DNA from: CAZMVY01 sp964617875
Lineage (GTDB): Bacteria > Planctomycetota > Phycisphaerae > UBA1845 > PWPN01
NCBI GenBank assembly: GCA_964617875.1
Contig: CAZUAI010000112.1
Location: forward strand, 1 to 15,470
Length of the DNA stretch: 15,470 nt
Reading direction: 5' to 3'
Shown here: positions 7,092 to 15,470 of the stretch, piece after piece
Position numbering within the stretch: the first letter of the stretch is position 1
How the letters are laid out: every line of letters starts with the position of its first letter
Program-made: the position numbers and the translations under genes
The notes under the pieces: generated by a model
The model's input: only the letters and a program-made list of their open reading frames with translations
The model's database searches: none
Told to the model about the DNA's origin: nothing

Positions 7092-8431
7092 AGGGGCGCC
7101 GTCGGCGAGGACATGTGTTCGACCTTCACCGACGGGTAGTGCTCGCTGAGGTAGACCAGGTCGCGTGAGCCCATGCGGGCCTCGATCTCCACGGTGTGAT
7201 CTTCGTAACGGCGTTCGAGGACCTGCGCGTGGTGCTCGATGAAGGACAGGGTCTTGCCGTCGGCCAGCGACAGGCGGATGCGGATGTGCCGCACCTCGCC
7301 GCGCATGATCTCGGAAACGCGCTGCACGAGCACATCAAGCCCGCGGCCGGTCTTCGCGGCGACGCGGAGGGCGCCCGGCTGGCTGTGCTCAAGCGTCTGG
7401 ATGAGGGCGGCGTCCTCGGCGACGTCGATCTTGTTGAGAAGCGGCAGCACGCGGTGGTCGGCGCAGCCAAGTTCGCCCAGGACGTTCACGACCGACTGCA
7501 CCTGCTTCTCGGCGTTGGGCGAGGCGGCGTCGATCACGTGGAGCAGCAGGTCCGCGTGAATCGCCTCCTCGAGCGTGGCGCGGAACGACGCGACGAGGTG
7601 GTGCGGCAGGTCGCGGACGAAGCCCACGGTGTCGCTCAGCAGGGCCACCTGGCCGTTGCCGAGGTTCCACTTGCGGGTCTTCGTGTCGAGCGTGGCGAAG
7701 AGCTTGTCCTCGACCTTCACGCCGGCGCCGGTCAGGGCGTTCATCAGCGTGCTCTTGCCGGCGTTCGTGTAGCCGACCAGCGAGACGGTGAACTGATCCT
7801 TGCGCGAGCGGACGGTCTGGATCTTCCGCCGGTCGATGGTCGAGAGTTCGCGCTTCAGAGCCGTCATCCGTCGCGAGACGATCCGCCGGTCGATCTCGAT
7901 CTGCCGTTCGCCGGGGCCGCGTGTGCCGATGCCGCCGACGGCTCCGACGCCCGTGCCGCCGCCCGCGCCGGCGATCCGTTCCAGGTGCGTCCACATGCCG
8001 CGGAGCCGCGGGGCGGTGTACTCGAGCTGGGCAAGCTCGACCTGCAGTCGCGCCTCGTGGGTCTGCGCCCGCGTCGCGAAGATGTCGAGGATCAGCTCGC
8101 TGCGGTCGATGACCTTGCGGTTCGTGACGGTCTCGATCTCGCGGATCTGCGCGGGCGTGAGGTCGTTGTCGAAGATGATGACGTCGGCGTCGTTCGCCTC
8201 GGCCCGAAGGCCGATCTCCTCGACCTTGCCGCTGCCGACGTAGAAGGCCGGGTCGATGCGGTCCCGCCGCTGGACGATCTGGTCCACAACGGTCGCGCCG
8301 GCGGTCTTCGCCAGCGACCGAAGCTCGCCGAGCGGGTCCTGCCAGTCCGGCTGTGTGCCGGGCAGAATGACACCGACGAGAACAGCCCGTTCACTCCGTA
8401 CGCTCAGATCTGTCCGTTGTTCCTGCGCCAA
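7073..8431 (-). CDS. hflX: GTPase HflX
   Basis: The 452-aa product is a full-length HflX, a GTPase of the Obg-HflX group that binds the 50S subunit and splits stalled or stress-damaged ribosomes. Residues 15-200 form the HflX N-terminal domain, with DADVIIFDNDLTPAQ (81-95), the ELAQLEYTAPRLRGMW segment (132-147) and the GTRGPGERQIEIDRR signature (169-183). The G domain follows: G1 loop GYTNAGKS (220-227), G3 DTVG (267-270) and G4 NKID (333-336). A C-terminal domain of about 75 residues ends the protein. The start is TTG at 8431: the next upstream in-frame codon of note is a stop at 8462-8464, and no ATG or GTG lies between it and the conserved core. A strong promoter lies at 8532-8561. The debranching gene upstream reads the same way but is separated by 210 nt and this promoter, so hflX is probably transcribed alone. 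Confidence 0.97.
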   Translation of the reverse strand: MAQEQRTDLSVRSERAVLVGVILPGTQPDWQDPLGELRSLAKTAGATVVDQIVQRRDRIDPAFYVGSGKVEEIGLRAEANDADVIIFDNDLTPAQIREIETVTNRKVIDRSELILDIFATRAQTHEARLQVELAQLEYTAPRLRGMWTHLERIAGAGGGTGVGAVGGIGTRGPGERQIEIDRRIVSRRMTALKRELSTIDRRKIQTVRSRKDQFTVSLVGYTNAGKSTLMNALTGAGVKVEDKLFATLDTKTRKWNLGNGQVALLSDTVGFVRDLPHHLVASFRATLEEAIHADLLLHVIDAASPNAEKQVQSVVNVLGELGCADHRVLPLLNKIDVAEDAALIQTLEHSQPGALRVAAKTGRGLDVLVQRVSEIMRGEVRHIRIRLSLADGKTLSFIEHHAQVLERRYEDHTVEIEARMGSRDLVYLSEHYPSVKVEHMSSPTAPLYSANS

Positions 8432-8531
8432 CCTGTCCGTTCCGCGTGGCGGGTCGAAGAATCACACCGGCAACGGCAGGGCCGAAAACGCCACTGTCCG
8501 ATACCCGGCGGCGATCGTTACAACAGAGATC

Positions 8532-8561
8532 ATTCTAGCGGACACCCGTGCATCCGGTCAA
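8532..8561 (-). promoter_or_regulatory. Sigma-70 promoter of hflX
   Basis: On the minus strand, TTGACC (8556-8561) and TAGAAT (8532-8537) are separated by 18 nt, each matching the consensus at 5 of 6 positions. The expected start near 8525 gives a leader of about 94 nt before the TTG start codon. Confidence 0.65.
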
Positions 8562-8586
8562 TGCCCCGGCGTGTCCGCGGCAACGA

Positions 8587-8605
8587 CGAATATCGAATCC
8601 CGAAT
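8587..8605. repeat. Three CGAAT direct repeats at 7-nt spacing
   Basis: CGAAT occurs at 8587-8591, 8594-8598 and 8601-8605, exactly 7 nt apart. The block lies 25 nt upstream of the hflX -35 box and 37 nt beyond the debranching stop codon. It could be a binding site, or part of a dispersed intergenic repeat of the CGAATATCGAA kind that I have seen in planctomycete-like genomes. Confidence 0.4.
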
Positions 8606-8619
8606 GGCGGAGCGATGGC

Positions 8620-8641
8620 GAAGCCCGGGTTACGGCCGGCT

Positions 8642-8643
<2 letters not shown>
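8620..8643 (-). terminator. Possible terminator hairpin at the debranching stop codon
   Basis: GAAGCC (8620-8625) and GGCTTC (8638-8643) are perfect complements with a 12-nt loop. On the minus-strand transcript the stem begins inside the TGA stop of the debranching gene. There is no U tract, so it is a weak candidate. Confidence 0.33.
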
Positions 8644-10600
<1,957 letters not shown>

Positions 10601-10606
10601 GCTCGC

Positions 10607-11365
10607 CTACATCTTCAGGAGCCGCGCCAGCAGGTTGTCCTGCGGGTACCCGTGGCCCTTGTGCTGGCGAAAGCCCTCGCCGTAGGCCTTGCCGATCCGC
10701 TGGCCGCGGGCCGCTCCGGCCTTTTTCATCACCTCGATGTAGTGGTCCATCTTGTGCTGGGCCCGGAGCCATTCGCGCTGCGAGGCGTGGCACGCCAGCA
10801 TCTGCTCCTTGATGTTCATCACGGCGCTGATGTCCACAATGAACTCCGGCTCGATCGCGTTCCCGAACAGGTCCTTGAACTCGACCGCATCGACGTAGTA
10901 CAGGTGCGGGATGTTCGTCGTCGGCGGGGCCGGGTCGATGTCGCCCGTCAGGAGGTTCGGGCACGAACCCGCGAAGCACGCCGTTCGCACGAGGTGGCTC
11001 GACATCTCGTGGTCGATCATGTAGTCCGCCGGCGGGCAGGCGATCACGATATCGGGACGGGTCTTGCGGAGGATCTCGGTGAAGGCGCGGATGTTCGCCG
11101 CATCGTACGTGATGAGGAGGTCGAGGCAGCCGGCACAGTAGTACTCGGCATCAAGGACGGCGGCGGCGTTGACGGCCTCCTGGTGGCGGATGCGGGCGAT
11201 TTCGTCCGGGCGGTGGGTCTTCGTGCCGCAGTCGCCGCTGGTGGCGGTGGCGATGGCGATCGCGCAGCCGGCTTCGCGCTTCAGCCGGATCAGCGTGCCG
11301 GCGCAGGTCATTTCCACATCGTCAGGGTGGGCCATGAACGCAAGGACGCGGGTTGCCTCGGGCAT
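10607..11365 (-). CDS. PIG-L family deacetylase
   Basis: The 252-aa product belongs to the LmbE/PIG-L family of zinc-dependent deacetylases that remove acetyl groups from N-acetylglucosamine-type substrates. It opens with VLAFMAHPDDVEMTCAGTL (7-25), containing the AHPDD zinc-site motif (12-16). ARIRHQEAVNAAAVL (57-71) and RPDIVIACPPADYMIDHEMSSHLVR (103-127) follow, the latter holding the further histidines H119 and H124. No signal peptide is seen, so the substrate is probably intracellular; its identity cannot be told. The ATG at 11365 has AAAGGA at good spacing. A 166-nt gap separates it from the YjbQ-family gene and contains only a weak promoter-like pair (TTGACG at 11474-11479, with a poor -10). 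It is closely followed by the debranching gene, which hints at a role in carbohydrate metabolism. Confidence 0.93.
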   Translation of the reverse strand: MPEATRVLAFMAHPDDVEMTCAGTLIRLKREAGCAIAIATATSGDCGTKTHRPDEIARIRHQEAVNAAAVLDAEYYCAGCLDLLITYDAANIRAFTEILRKTRPDIVIACPPADYMIDHEMSSHLVRTACFAGSCPNLLTGDIDPAPPTTNIPHLYYVDAVEFKDLFGNAIEPEFIVDISAVMNIKEQMLACHASQREWLRAQHKMDHYIEVMKKAGAARGQRIGKAYGEGFRQHKGHGYPQDNLLARLLKM

Positions 11366-11496
11366 AGAGTCCTTTCCGTGTCGTCAAAGCGGCTGCCCGC
11401 CCGGCGGAGGTACTTCGCTTCGCGGCGGCGGGGCACCGTAATCCTGCAAGAGTCTCCGCTCCGCCGTGCCCGGCGTCAAGGCGCGGTCGGTCGGAT

Positions 11497-11511
11497 GCGG
11501 CACGCAGCCGC
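11497..11511 (-). terminator. Possible short hairpin after the YjbQ-family gene
   Basis: GCGGC (11497-11501) and GCCGC (11507-11511) pair around a 5-nt loop, 20 nt beyond the stop codon. The stem is short and has no U tract, so it is weak evidence for transcript separation from the PIG-L gene. Confidence 0.25.
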
Positions 11512-11531
11512 GCAGGTCCTGATGCCGGCGT

Positions 11532-11951
11532 CTACTCCCCGGTCACGGTCACGACGATTTCCCGCCGTCGCGGCTTGATGTCGCATTCGAGGTGGAAGAT
11601 CTGCTGCCACGTGCCCAGGACCAGCCGCCCGTCGCGGACCGGCACCGTGAGGTCGGGCCCGAGCCACGTGGCCTGGAGATGCGAGTGCCCGTTGCCGTCG
11701 TGCCAGGCCAGTTCGTGGCCGTACTCGCGGCTGGGCGGAATGAGGCGGTCGAGGATCTCGGGCAGATCCCGCTCGAGGCCCGGCTCGAACTCGATCGTGC
11801 CGACGGCCCCGGTGCTGCCGACGGTGAAGACGTGTGCGGTACCCGTTCGGATGCCGGAGGCGCGCACGACCTCCGCCACCGCATCGGTGATGTCGTGCAT
11901 GTCCCGGTGGCCGGACGTGCTGACGTGGATCTGGTCCTGATAGGCGGCCAT
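11532..11951 (-). CDS. yjbQ: YjbQ/UPF0047 family protein, secondary thiamine-phosphate synthase-like
   Basis: The 139-aa product is a full-length member of the YjbQ (UPF0047) family. Family hallmarks are GTAHVFTVGSTGAVGTIEFEPGL (37-59), ELAWHDGNGHSHLQATWLGPDLTVPVRDGRLVLGTWQQIFHLE (80-122) and the terminal VVTVTGE. H84, H89 and H91 are likely metal or active-site residues. Family members have weak thiamine-phosphate synthase activity that can partly replace ThiE when overproduced, but the physiological role is unsettled. It starts 24 nt after the end of the ACT-domain gene on the same strand and is probably co-transcribed with it from the promoter at 12466-12494. No clear ribosome binding site precedes the ATG, so translation may depend on coupling to the gene before it. 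Confidence 0.94.
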   Translation of the reverse strand: MAAYQDQIHVSTSGHRDMHDITDAVAEVVRASGIRTGTAHVFTVGSTGAVGTIEFEPGLERDLPEILDRLIPPSREYGHELAWHDGNGHSHLQATWLGPDLTVPVRDGRLVLGTWQQIFHLECDIKPRRREIVVTVTGE

Positions 11952-11975
11952 TCACAAGCACCGCGACGCCGGGCC

Positions 11976-12410
11976 TTACTTTCCGGCCAGCACCTTTCTG
12001 AGCACCTGGGCCGTTTTCTTGGCGTCGGCCTCGCTGTCGAACGCGAGATACACGACGCAGCGACGTCCGACCGCCGCCGCCGAGAGCCCGCGAAGGCTGA
12101 TGCCCGCGTCGGCGATGGCGCGGGTCATCTTCGCGCCGAGGCCGGGCCTGTCCGGTGCCTCGACCCGGAGTGAGTGCAAGCTGGGCGTCTTGGCGAGCCC
12201 GACCTGCCTGGCCGCCTTCGTCTGCGCGGCCCCCTTCAGCGGGGTCATGAAGACGACGCCGGTTCCCGGCTTCTCGGGCGACCGCCGGGCGATTACGAAC
12301 TCGAGGTTTGCCCCGGCCTTGCCGACGGCCATCATCTTGTCCGCGAGCCCTCCGGCCCGATCGACGATCTCCCCGGCCCAGACGTCCACTTTGGTGATCT
12401 CGACTGCCAT
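11976..12410 (-). CDS. ACT-domain protein
   Basis: The 144-aa product is built of two ACT-like halves. The second is clear: LHSLRVEAPDRPGLGAKMTRAIADAGISLRGLSAAAVGRRCVVYLAFDSEADA (78-130), with the DRPGLG turn typical of ligand-binding ACT domains. The first half (about 4-60) is a more diverged copy starting KVDVWAGEIVDRAGGLADKMMAV. No enzymatic domain is attached, so it is probably a small-molecule (often amino-acid) sensor; the ligand and partner are unknown. The ATG at 12410 has GGAG seven bases upstream. The longer open frame to 12977 runs across the divergent gene and was rejected. It is the first gene of a same-strand run with the YjbQ-family gene. Confidence 0.9.
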   Translation of the reverse strand: MAVEITKVDVWAGEIVDRAGGLADKMMAVGKAGANLEFVIARRSPEKPGTGVVFMTPLKGAAQTKAARQVGLAKTPSLHSLRVEAPDRPGLGAKMTRAIADAGISLRGLSAAAVGRRCVVYLAFDSEADAKKTAQVLRKVLAGK

Positions 12411-12465
12411 GGCGATTCTCCATTGCGAATGTGTGCCGAACCTGCCCGACGTTCGAGCGGTAGCA

Positions 12466-12494
12466 TGTTTACCCGCCCGGCGACGATTTCGCAA
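12466..12494 (-). promoter_or_regulatory. Promoter candidate for the ACT-domain gene
   Basis: On the minus strand, TTGCGA (12489-12494) and TAAACA (12466-12471) are separated by 17 nt. The match is moderate (4 of 6 for the -35 box, 3 of 6 for the -10 box). Transcription would start near 12459 with a leader of about 50 nt. Confidence 0.4.
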
Positions 12495-12666
12495 CCGGTC
12501 CCGCGCCCGGAGTTGCCTGAGATCGGAAGGCGCGGGTCGAGTGGACGGTTGCTCAGTTGCCCGCACGCGAACCCCGTCAGCGAACCCGTGCAGATCGGGT
12601 TCGACGTGGCGGCGCCGTACGGCGACCTCGGGCCGCATCCAGTTGCAGGGCGGGCGCACTCCATAG

Positions 12667-12695
12667 TTGGCGGCGACGCGTGTGCACGGTAGAGT
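12667..12695 (+). promoter_or_regulatory. Promoter candidate for the dehydrogenase gene
   Basis: TTGGCG (12667-12672) and TAGAGT (12690-12695) are separated by 17 nt, each box matching the consensus at 4 of 6 positions. The leader would be about 80 nt. Confidence 0.4.
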
Positions 12696-12780
12696 CACCC
12701 TCGGCAGCGGAGGCGTCGGCAGCAGGCGCAGCAAGCAGTCCGCCTGGCCGTCGCTCCTTCGTCGCCGGCGGAGACCGCGC

Positions 12781-13662
12781 ATGGCCACACAGACGATTGG
12801 TTTCATCGGCATCGGCATCATGGGCCTGCCCATGGCTCGCAATCTGCTCCGGGCCGGTTTTGCCGTCCGGGCGTTTAACCGTACGCGGGCGAAGGCGGAG
12901 CCGCTTCTGGCCGATGGGGCGACGCTGGCCGATTCGCCCGCCGCCGCTGCGGATGGGGCCGACGTCGTCATCAGCATCGTGACCGACTCGCCGGACGTGC
13001 AGGCGGTTTACCTCGGGCCCGGCGGCGTGGCATCGGCGAAGAGGCTGCCGCCGCTGGCGATCGACATGAGCACGATCTCTCCCGCCGTCGCGCGCGAGGT
13101 GGCGCAGGCCCTCAAGGTGAAGAACTGCCGATTTCTCGACGCCCCTGTCTCCGGCGGAGACAAGGGCGCGATCGCCGGCACGCTCTCGATCATGGTCGGC
13201 GGCGAGGTGGAGGCCTTCCGGGCCGCCGAGCCGATCTTCCGTGCGATGGGCAAGACGATCGTTCACTGCGGCCCGTCGGGCGCCGGCCAGGTGACCAAGC
13301 TCTGCAACCAGATTGTGGGCGCGTTGAACCTGCTGGCCGTGTCGGAGGCCGTGGTCATCGCCCGGAAGGCCGGGCTTGACCTCAACCGGATGTTTGAGGC
13401 GGTCGGCAGCGGCGCGGCCCGCTCGTGGGCACTGGAGAACCTGGCCCCGCGGATGCGCGACCGCGACTTCGCCCCCGGGTTCATGATCGACCTGCAGCAG
13501 AAGGATCTGCGGCTCGTTCTGCAACTGGCGCACCAGGTGGGCGCGTCCATCCCCGGCACGGCGGTCGTCAACCAGCTCTTCGGCGCCAACCAGGCCGCCG
13601 GCGAGGGCCGCGAAGGTACGCAGGCGCTCGTCAAGACGATTGAGCGGTTGTCGTCGCTCTGA
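12781..13662 (+). CDS. Beta-hydroxyacid dehydrogenase, 3-hydroxyisobutyrate dehydrogenase family
   Basis: The 293-aa product is a full-length NAD(P)-dependent beta-hydroxyacid dehydrogenase, the family of 3-hydroxyisobutyrate dehydrogenase and tartronate semialdehyde reductase. It shows the Rossmann loop GFIGIGIMGLPMARNL (7-22), NRT (33-35; an Arg after the second strand usually goes with NADPH preference), the substrate motif FLDAPVSGGDKGAIAGTLSIMVGG (118-141) and GPSGAGQVTKLCNQ (164-177), whose Lys173 is the usual catalytic residue and N176 the usual helper. The substrate cannot be chosen from sequence alone, and no neighbour from valine or glyoxylate metabolism is present to help. The ATG at 12781 has GGAG seven bases upstream; the 38 residues of open frame ahead of it are arginine-rich leader. 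It is divergent from the ACT-domain gene and followed by a weak hairpin. Confidence 0.95.
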   Translation: MATQTIGFIGIGIMGLPMARNLLRAGFAVRAFNRTRAKAEPLLADGATLADSPAAAADGADVVISIVTDSPDVQAVYLGPGGVASAKRLPPLAIDMSTISPAVAREVAQALKVKNCRFLDAPVSGGDKGAIAGTLSIMVGGEVEAFRAAEPIFRAMGKTIVHCGPSGAGQVTKLCNQIVGALNLLAVSEAVVIARKAGLDLNRMFEAVGSGAARSWALENLAPRMRDRDFAPGFMIDLQQKDLRLVLQLAHQVGASIPGTAVVNQLFGANQAAGEGREGTQALVKTIERLSSL

Positions 13663-13671
13663 GGTGTGCCG

Positions 13672-13696
13672 GCTGCCGTAATTGTCGATCGGCGGC
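13672..13696 (+). terminator. Possible terminator after the dehydrogenase gene
   Basis: GCTGCCG (13672-13678) and CGGCGGC (13690-13696) form a 7-bp stem with one G-U pair, 9 nt after the TGA stop. TTCGTTGTG follows, only mildly T-rich. It also lies beyond the end of the convergent remnant gene and could serve both. Confidence 0.38.
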
Positions 13697-13709
13697 TTCG
13701 TTGTGAGGT

Positions 13710-14048
13710 TCAGTTGTTTCGCGAGAGGAAGTTCCAGGCGGCATACATTCCCGGCTGGCCTGCCAGGCCGCTGCTGATCCCCGGACTGTAGCTCAGACCC
13801 CGGATGATTCCTCCACGATCGTTGACCCACTTCGCATGGTAGTCCGTAAAGAGGACGTTCTGGCCCCAGCCGTCCTGGTGCGAGAACTTGTCACCCTTCG
13901 CAAGGCTGATAACGAGTTGATCGGTCATGAGGGCCTGCGTCTTCCCGATGTACGGGTCTTTCGCTGGCGGAGTTGGCTCGCGAGCCAGGTTCCGGAGTCT
14001 CGCGACGGAGGGCTTTTCCTGACTGAAGAGCGCCGGGCGGCTATTCAC
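13710..14048 (-). pseudogene. C-terminal remnant of a prepilin-like protein
   Basis: This 112-codon frame begins only with a GTG (14048), has no ribosome binding site, and is open to a stop at 14091-14093. Its second half, QALMTDQLVISLAKGDKFSH...GQNVLFTDYHAKWVNDRGG (about residues 38-80), resembles the C-terminal end of the pseudopilin-like proteins abundant in planctomycetes (DUF1559 and related), whose ends carry an H...NVLF(A/T)D(G/Y)H signature. The N-terminal methylation motif and hydrophobic helix that anchor such proteins are absent here and in the other minus-strand frames up to about 14200. The remnant is therefore probably a truncated gene. It could instead be a short intact gene of unknown role. 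It converges with the dehydrogenase gene. Confidence 0.55.
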
Positions 14049-14195
14049 AGGGCGTCGCGTTTGTGGTAATGAGGCGCCTCCTGAAGGAAGTCATCGCGGC
14101 TCGAAGTTCGCTCCTCGGCTCACGTTCCGCCGGGAGTGTTGCCCGACGAAGCCGGTTGGCGCGGAGTCCAACGGGGCCGCAGAAGGAGATGTGTC

Positions 14196-15470
14196 ATGTC
14201 CAGACGCTGTCGAACGATCTTTCTGCTGGGTCTCGCTTTCGCGCTTGCATCATCTTTGAGCGCGCAGGCCATTTGCACGACGTTCCCGGATGGCAGCCTG
14301 CATTGCTCATGCTCGGGACCGACCGACTATTTGCCGGAGGCGGTGACGCACAATGGCGACATCTACATCGACGGCCCCACGGCGTACCTTGTTCCCGAGG
14401 GCGTCACGACAATCGAATCCACCGGCGGCAGCGTATACGTCAATGCCACTATTGCGGGTGCGGGCCAGGACGGCGTAAGTGCCGGTGGCCCCTATTGGGA
14501 CGACTGCCCGGCGATTCTTGAGGGTACGCCCGGAACTCGCGGCGCCAGCCTGATTCTCAAGGCCACAGCCGTGGGAAGCGACTGCGTGCCGCAGAGACGC
14601 GGCAGCGTGTTCATCGACGGTGCCATCGACCTAAGGGGCGGCAATGGCGGAAACGGCGCAACCTGCAATCACTGGGATGAGGGACCAGTCGAGCCTGGTG
14701 GAAACGGAGGTGCTGGGGGGGACGCCGGCCTCTTACACGTGTTCAGCGCCCAGGATATCGTGTTCGTGGATACGGAGAAGGCGTATCTGACAGCCTCCGG
14801 CGGATCCGGCGGTGCTGGGGCCGATGGCGGTTGGGTCTATTTCGAAGCCCTCGGAGGCGACGGCGGAACCGGCGGCCAAGGCGGCGCGGCTGGTGAGGTA
14901 GCCCTCCATGCCCATTCTTACGGCCGGATTACGTGGGTCCACGTGGAGGCCGATGGCGGCCAGGGGGGGAGCGGGGGGCACGGCCACTGGTCCGCTGGCC
15001 CCTCGGAGACCTGCCCGCAGCAAGTGTTGGGCGGCCGCGGGGGCAACGCGGGTGTCGGCGGCTTGGCTCGCCCGGTCGCATTCGACGCCGGAATGTGCCC
15101 AGAAATCTCGTTGGGGGCAAAGGCCGGTGCGGGCGGTAGCGGCGGAGACGGTGCCTACGCCGATGCGGGGTACGGTCCCGAGAGTTCGCTTGGCGGCGCC
15201 GGCGGAAGCGGGGCCTGTGCTGGAACAGCTTCCGCGGGGGTTTCGGTCCGAGTTCGCTACCCGGGGACCATGTGGCTCGGGGCCGCGACTGACGGCGGCG
15301 CCGGCGGCGACGGCGGTTGCGGGGGAGAGGCAAGAGGCAATGATGGCGGCCACCCCGAGGTGACCGCTGGAAGCGCTGGTGGGGCCGGCTTGCCAAGCGG
15401 GGGCGGTTCGTTCCTGCTAGCCCAACCTTCGCACGGCGATGGAAATCGCGAGCGAGAATCGGCGTTGGCG
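14196..15470 (+). CDS. Secreted glycine-rich GGxGG-repeat protein, 3' end beyond window
   Basis: An ATG at 14196 with AAGGAG seven bases upstream opens a frame with no stop for all 425 codons to the window edge. The start is supported by a classic signal peptide: MSRRCRTIFLLGLAFALASS, then LSAQA as cleavage site before ICTTFPDG. The first 145 mature residues look like stacked short beta strands (GDIYIDGPTAYLV, GSVYVNATIAG, GSVFIDGAIDL), as in a beta-helix or adhesin passenger. From about residue 148 on, short beta segments alternate with glycine blocks such as GGNGGNG, GGSGGAG, GGDGGTGGQGG, GGQGGSGGHG and GGAGGDGGCGG. Cysteines are spread through the protein (residues 27, 37, 39, 104, 130, 157, 273, 301, 341, 375), suggesting disulphides outside the cytoplasm. 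The style recalls mycobacterial PE_PGRS repeats but without the PE domain. Function is unknown; a cell-surface or matrix protein is an inference. The C-terminal sorting signal, if any, is outside the window. Confidence 0.88.
   Translation, partial: MSRRCRTIFLLGLAFALASSLSAQAICTTFPDGSLHCSCSGPTDYLPEAVTHNGDIYIDGPTAYLVPEGVTTIESTGGSVYVNATIAGAGQDGVSAGGPYWDDCPAILEGTPGTRGASLILKATAVGSDCVPQRRGSVFIDGAIDLRGGNGGNGATCNHWDEGPVEPGGNGGAGGDAGLLHVFSAQDIVFVDTEKAYLTASGGSGGAGADGGWVYFEALGGDGGTGGQGGAAGEVALHAHSYGRITWVHVEADGGQGGSGGHGHWSAGPSETCPQQVLGGRGGNAGVGGLARPVAFDAGMCPEISLGAKAGAGGSGGDGAYADAGYGPESSLGGAGGSGACAGTASAGVSVRVRYPGTMWLGAATDGGAGGDGGCGGEARGNDGGHPEVTAGSAGGAGLPSGGGSFLLAQPSHGDGNRERESALA
14637..15407 (+). repeat. 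Coding GGxGG repeat tract
   Basis: Within the glycine-rich gene, GGC/GGN codons recur in clusters of 6 to 11 residues separated by 25 to 50 residues with hydrophobic beta segments, for example RITWVHVEADGG, ISLGAKAGAGG and MWLGAATDGGAGG. The spacing is irregular, so these are imperfect protein-level repeats rather than DNA tandem copies. Confidence 0.65.

Larger units (their letters stand above)
12411..12780. other. Divergent intergenic region, two promoters
   Basis: This 370-nt region lies between the minus-strand ACT-domain gene and the plus-strand dehydrogenase gene. Possible promoters for each direction are listed separately. Open frames crossing it give arginine- and proline-rich translations and no recognisable protein. 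Just ahead of the dehydrogenase is a pair of CGGCAGC direct repeats of unknown meaning. I see no RNA gene. Confidence 0.6.

Noticed and set aside
12557..12982. Plus-strand frame crossing the divergent promoter region
   Set aside because: It overlaps the dehydrogenase gene in another frame and has only arginine/alanine-rich translation.
14071..14080. Perfect palindrome GAGGCGCCTC
   Set aside because: A single 10-bp palindrome is expected by chance in GC-rich DNA, and no second copy or promoter context supports an operator.
14733..15353. Minus-strand and alternate plus-strand frames in the glycine-rich region
   Set aside because: GGC-rich codons in one frame produce open frames in all others; only the frame from 14196 has a ribosome binding site and signal peptide.

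Overview
The window is GC-rich, densely coded bacterial DNA, most likely from a planctomycete-type chromosome (Planctomycetota, probably a metagenome or environmental genome). This is inferred from gene style rather than a marker gene: large secreted proteins of no clear family, secreted carbohydrate-active enzymes, a C-terminal piece of a planctomycete-style prepilin-like protein, and unlinked single genes separated by short promoters. Several promoters close to the sigma-70 consensus can be read.

Left end (1-993): no protein gene. The minus strand carries the 5' ribozyme part (domains I to about III) of a group II intron. No reverse transcriptase or domain V is visible before the window edge, so it is an orphan or truncated copy. 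It lies just downstream of a terminator-like hairpin that follows the first real gene.

994-7091: an exported protein of unknown function (minus), a 142-aa cytoplasmic unknown (plus), then two secreted proteins that look carbohydrate-active and converge tail to tail. One resembles an (alpha/alpha)-toroid polysaccharide lyase or hydrolase; the other resembles a five-bladed beta-propeller glycosidase. A small 92-aa protein with a near-ideal promoter follows and overlaps the end of hflX.

7073-12410 (all minus): from right to left in transcription order come an ACT-domain protein, a YjbQ-family protein, a PIG-L family deacetylase, a GH133-type glycogen debranching enzyme (6 nt after the deacetylase), and hflX behind its own promoter. 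The debranching enzyme points to glycogen or alpha-glucan turnover. HflX is a ribosome-rescue GTPase. The link between the two small upstream genes and the carbohydrate genes is only positional.

12411-15470: a divergent promoter region, a beta-hydroxyacid dehydrogenase (plus), a minus-strand remnant of a prepilin-like protein, and the start of a secreted, very glycine-rich GGxGG-repeat protein that runs off the right edge. This last gene is open for 425 codons with a strong ribosome binding site and signal peptide, and is easy to miss because it has no stop codon in the window.

No CRISPR array, tRNA, rRNA or complete insertion sequence was found. Many long antisense frames exist only because of the high GC content. 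I see no convincing multi-gene defence or other novel system; the best candidates for new biology are the glycine-rich protein, the paired secreted enzymes and the orphan intron.
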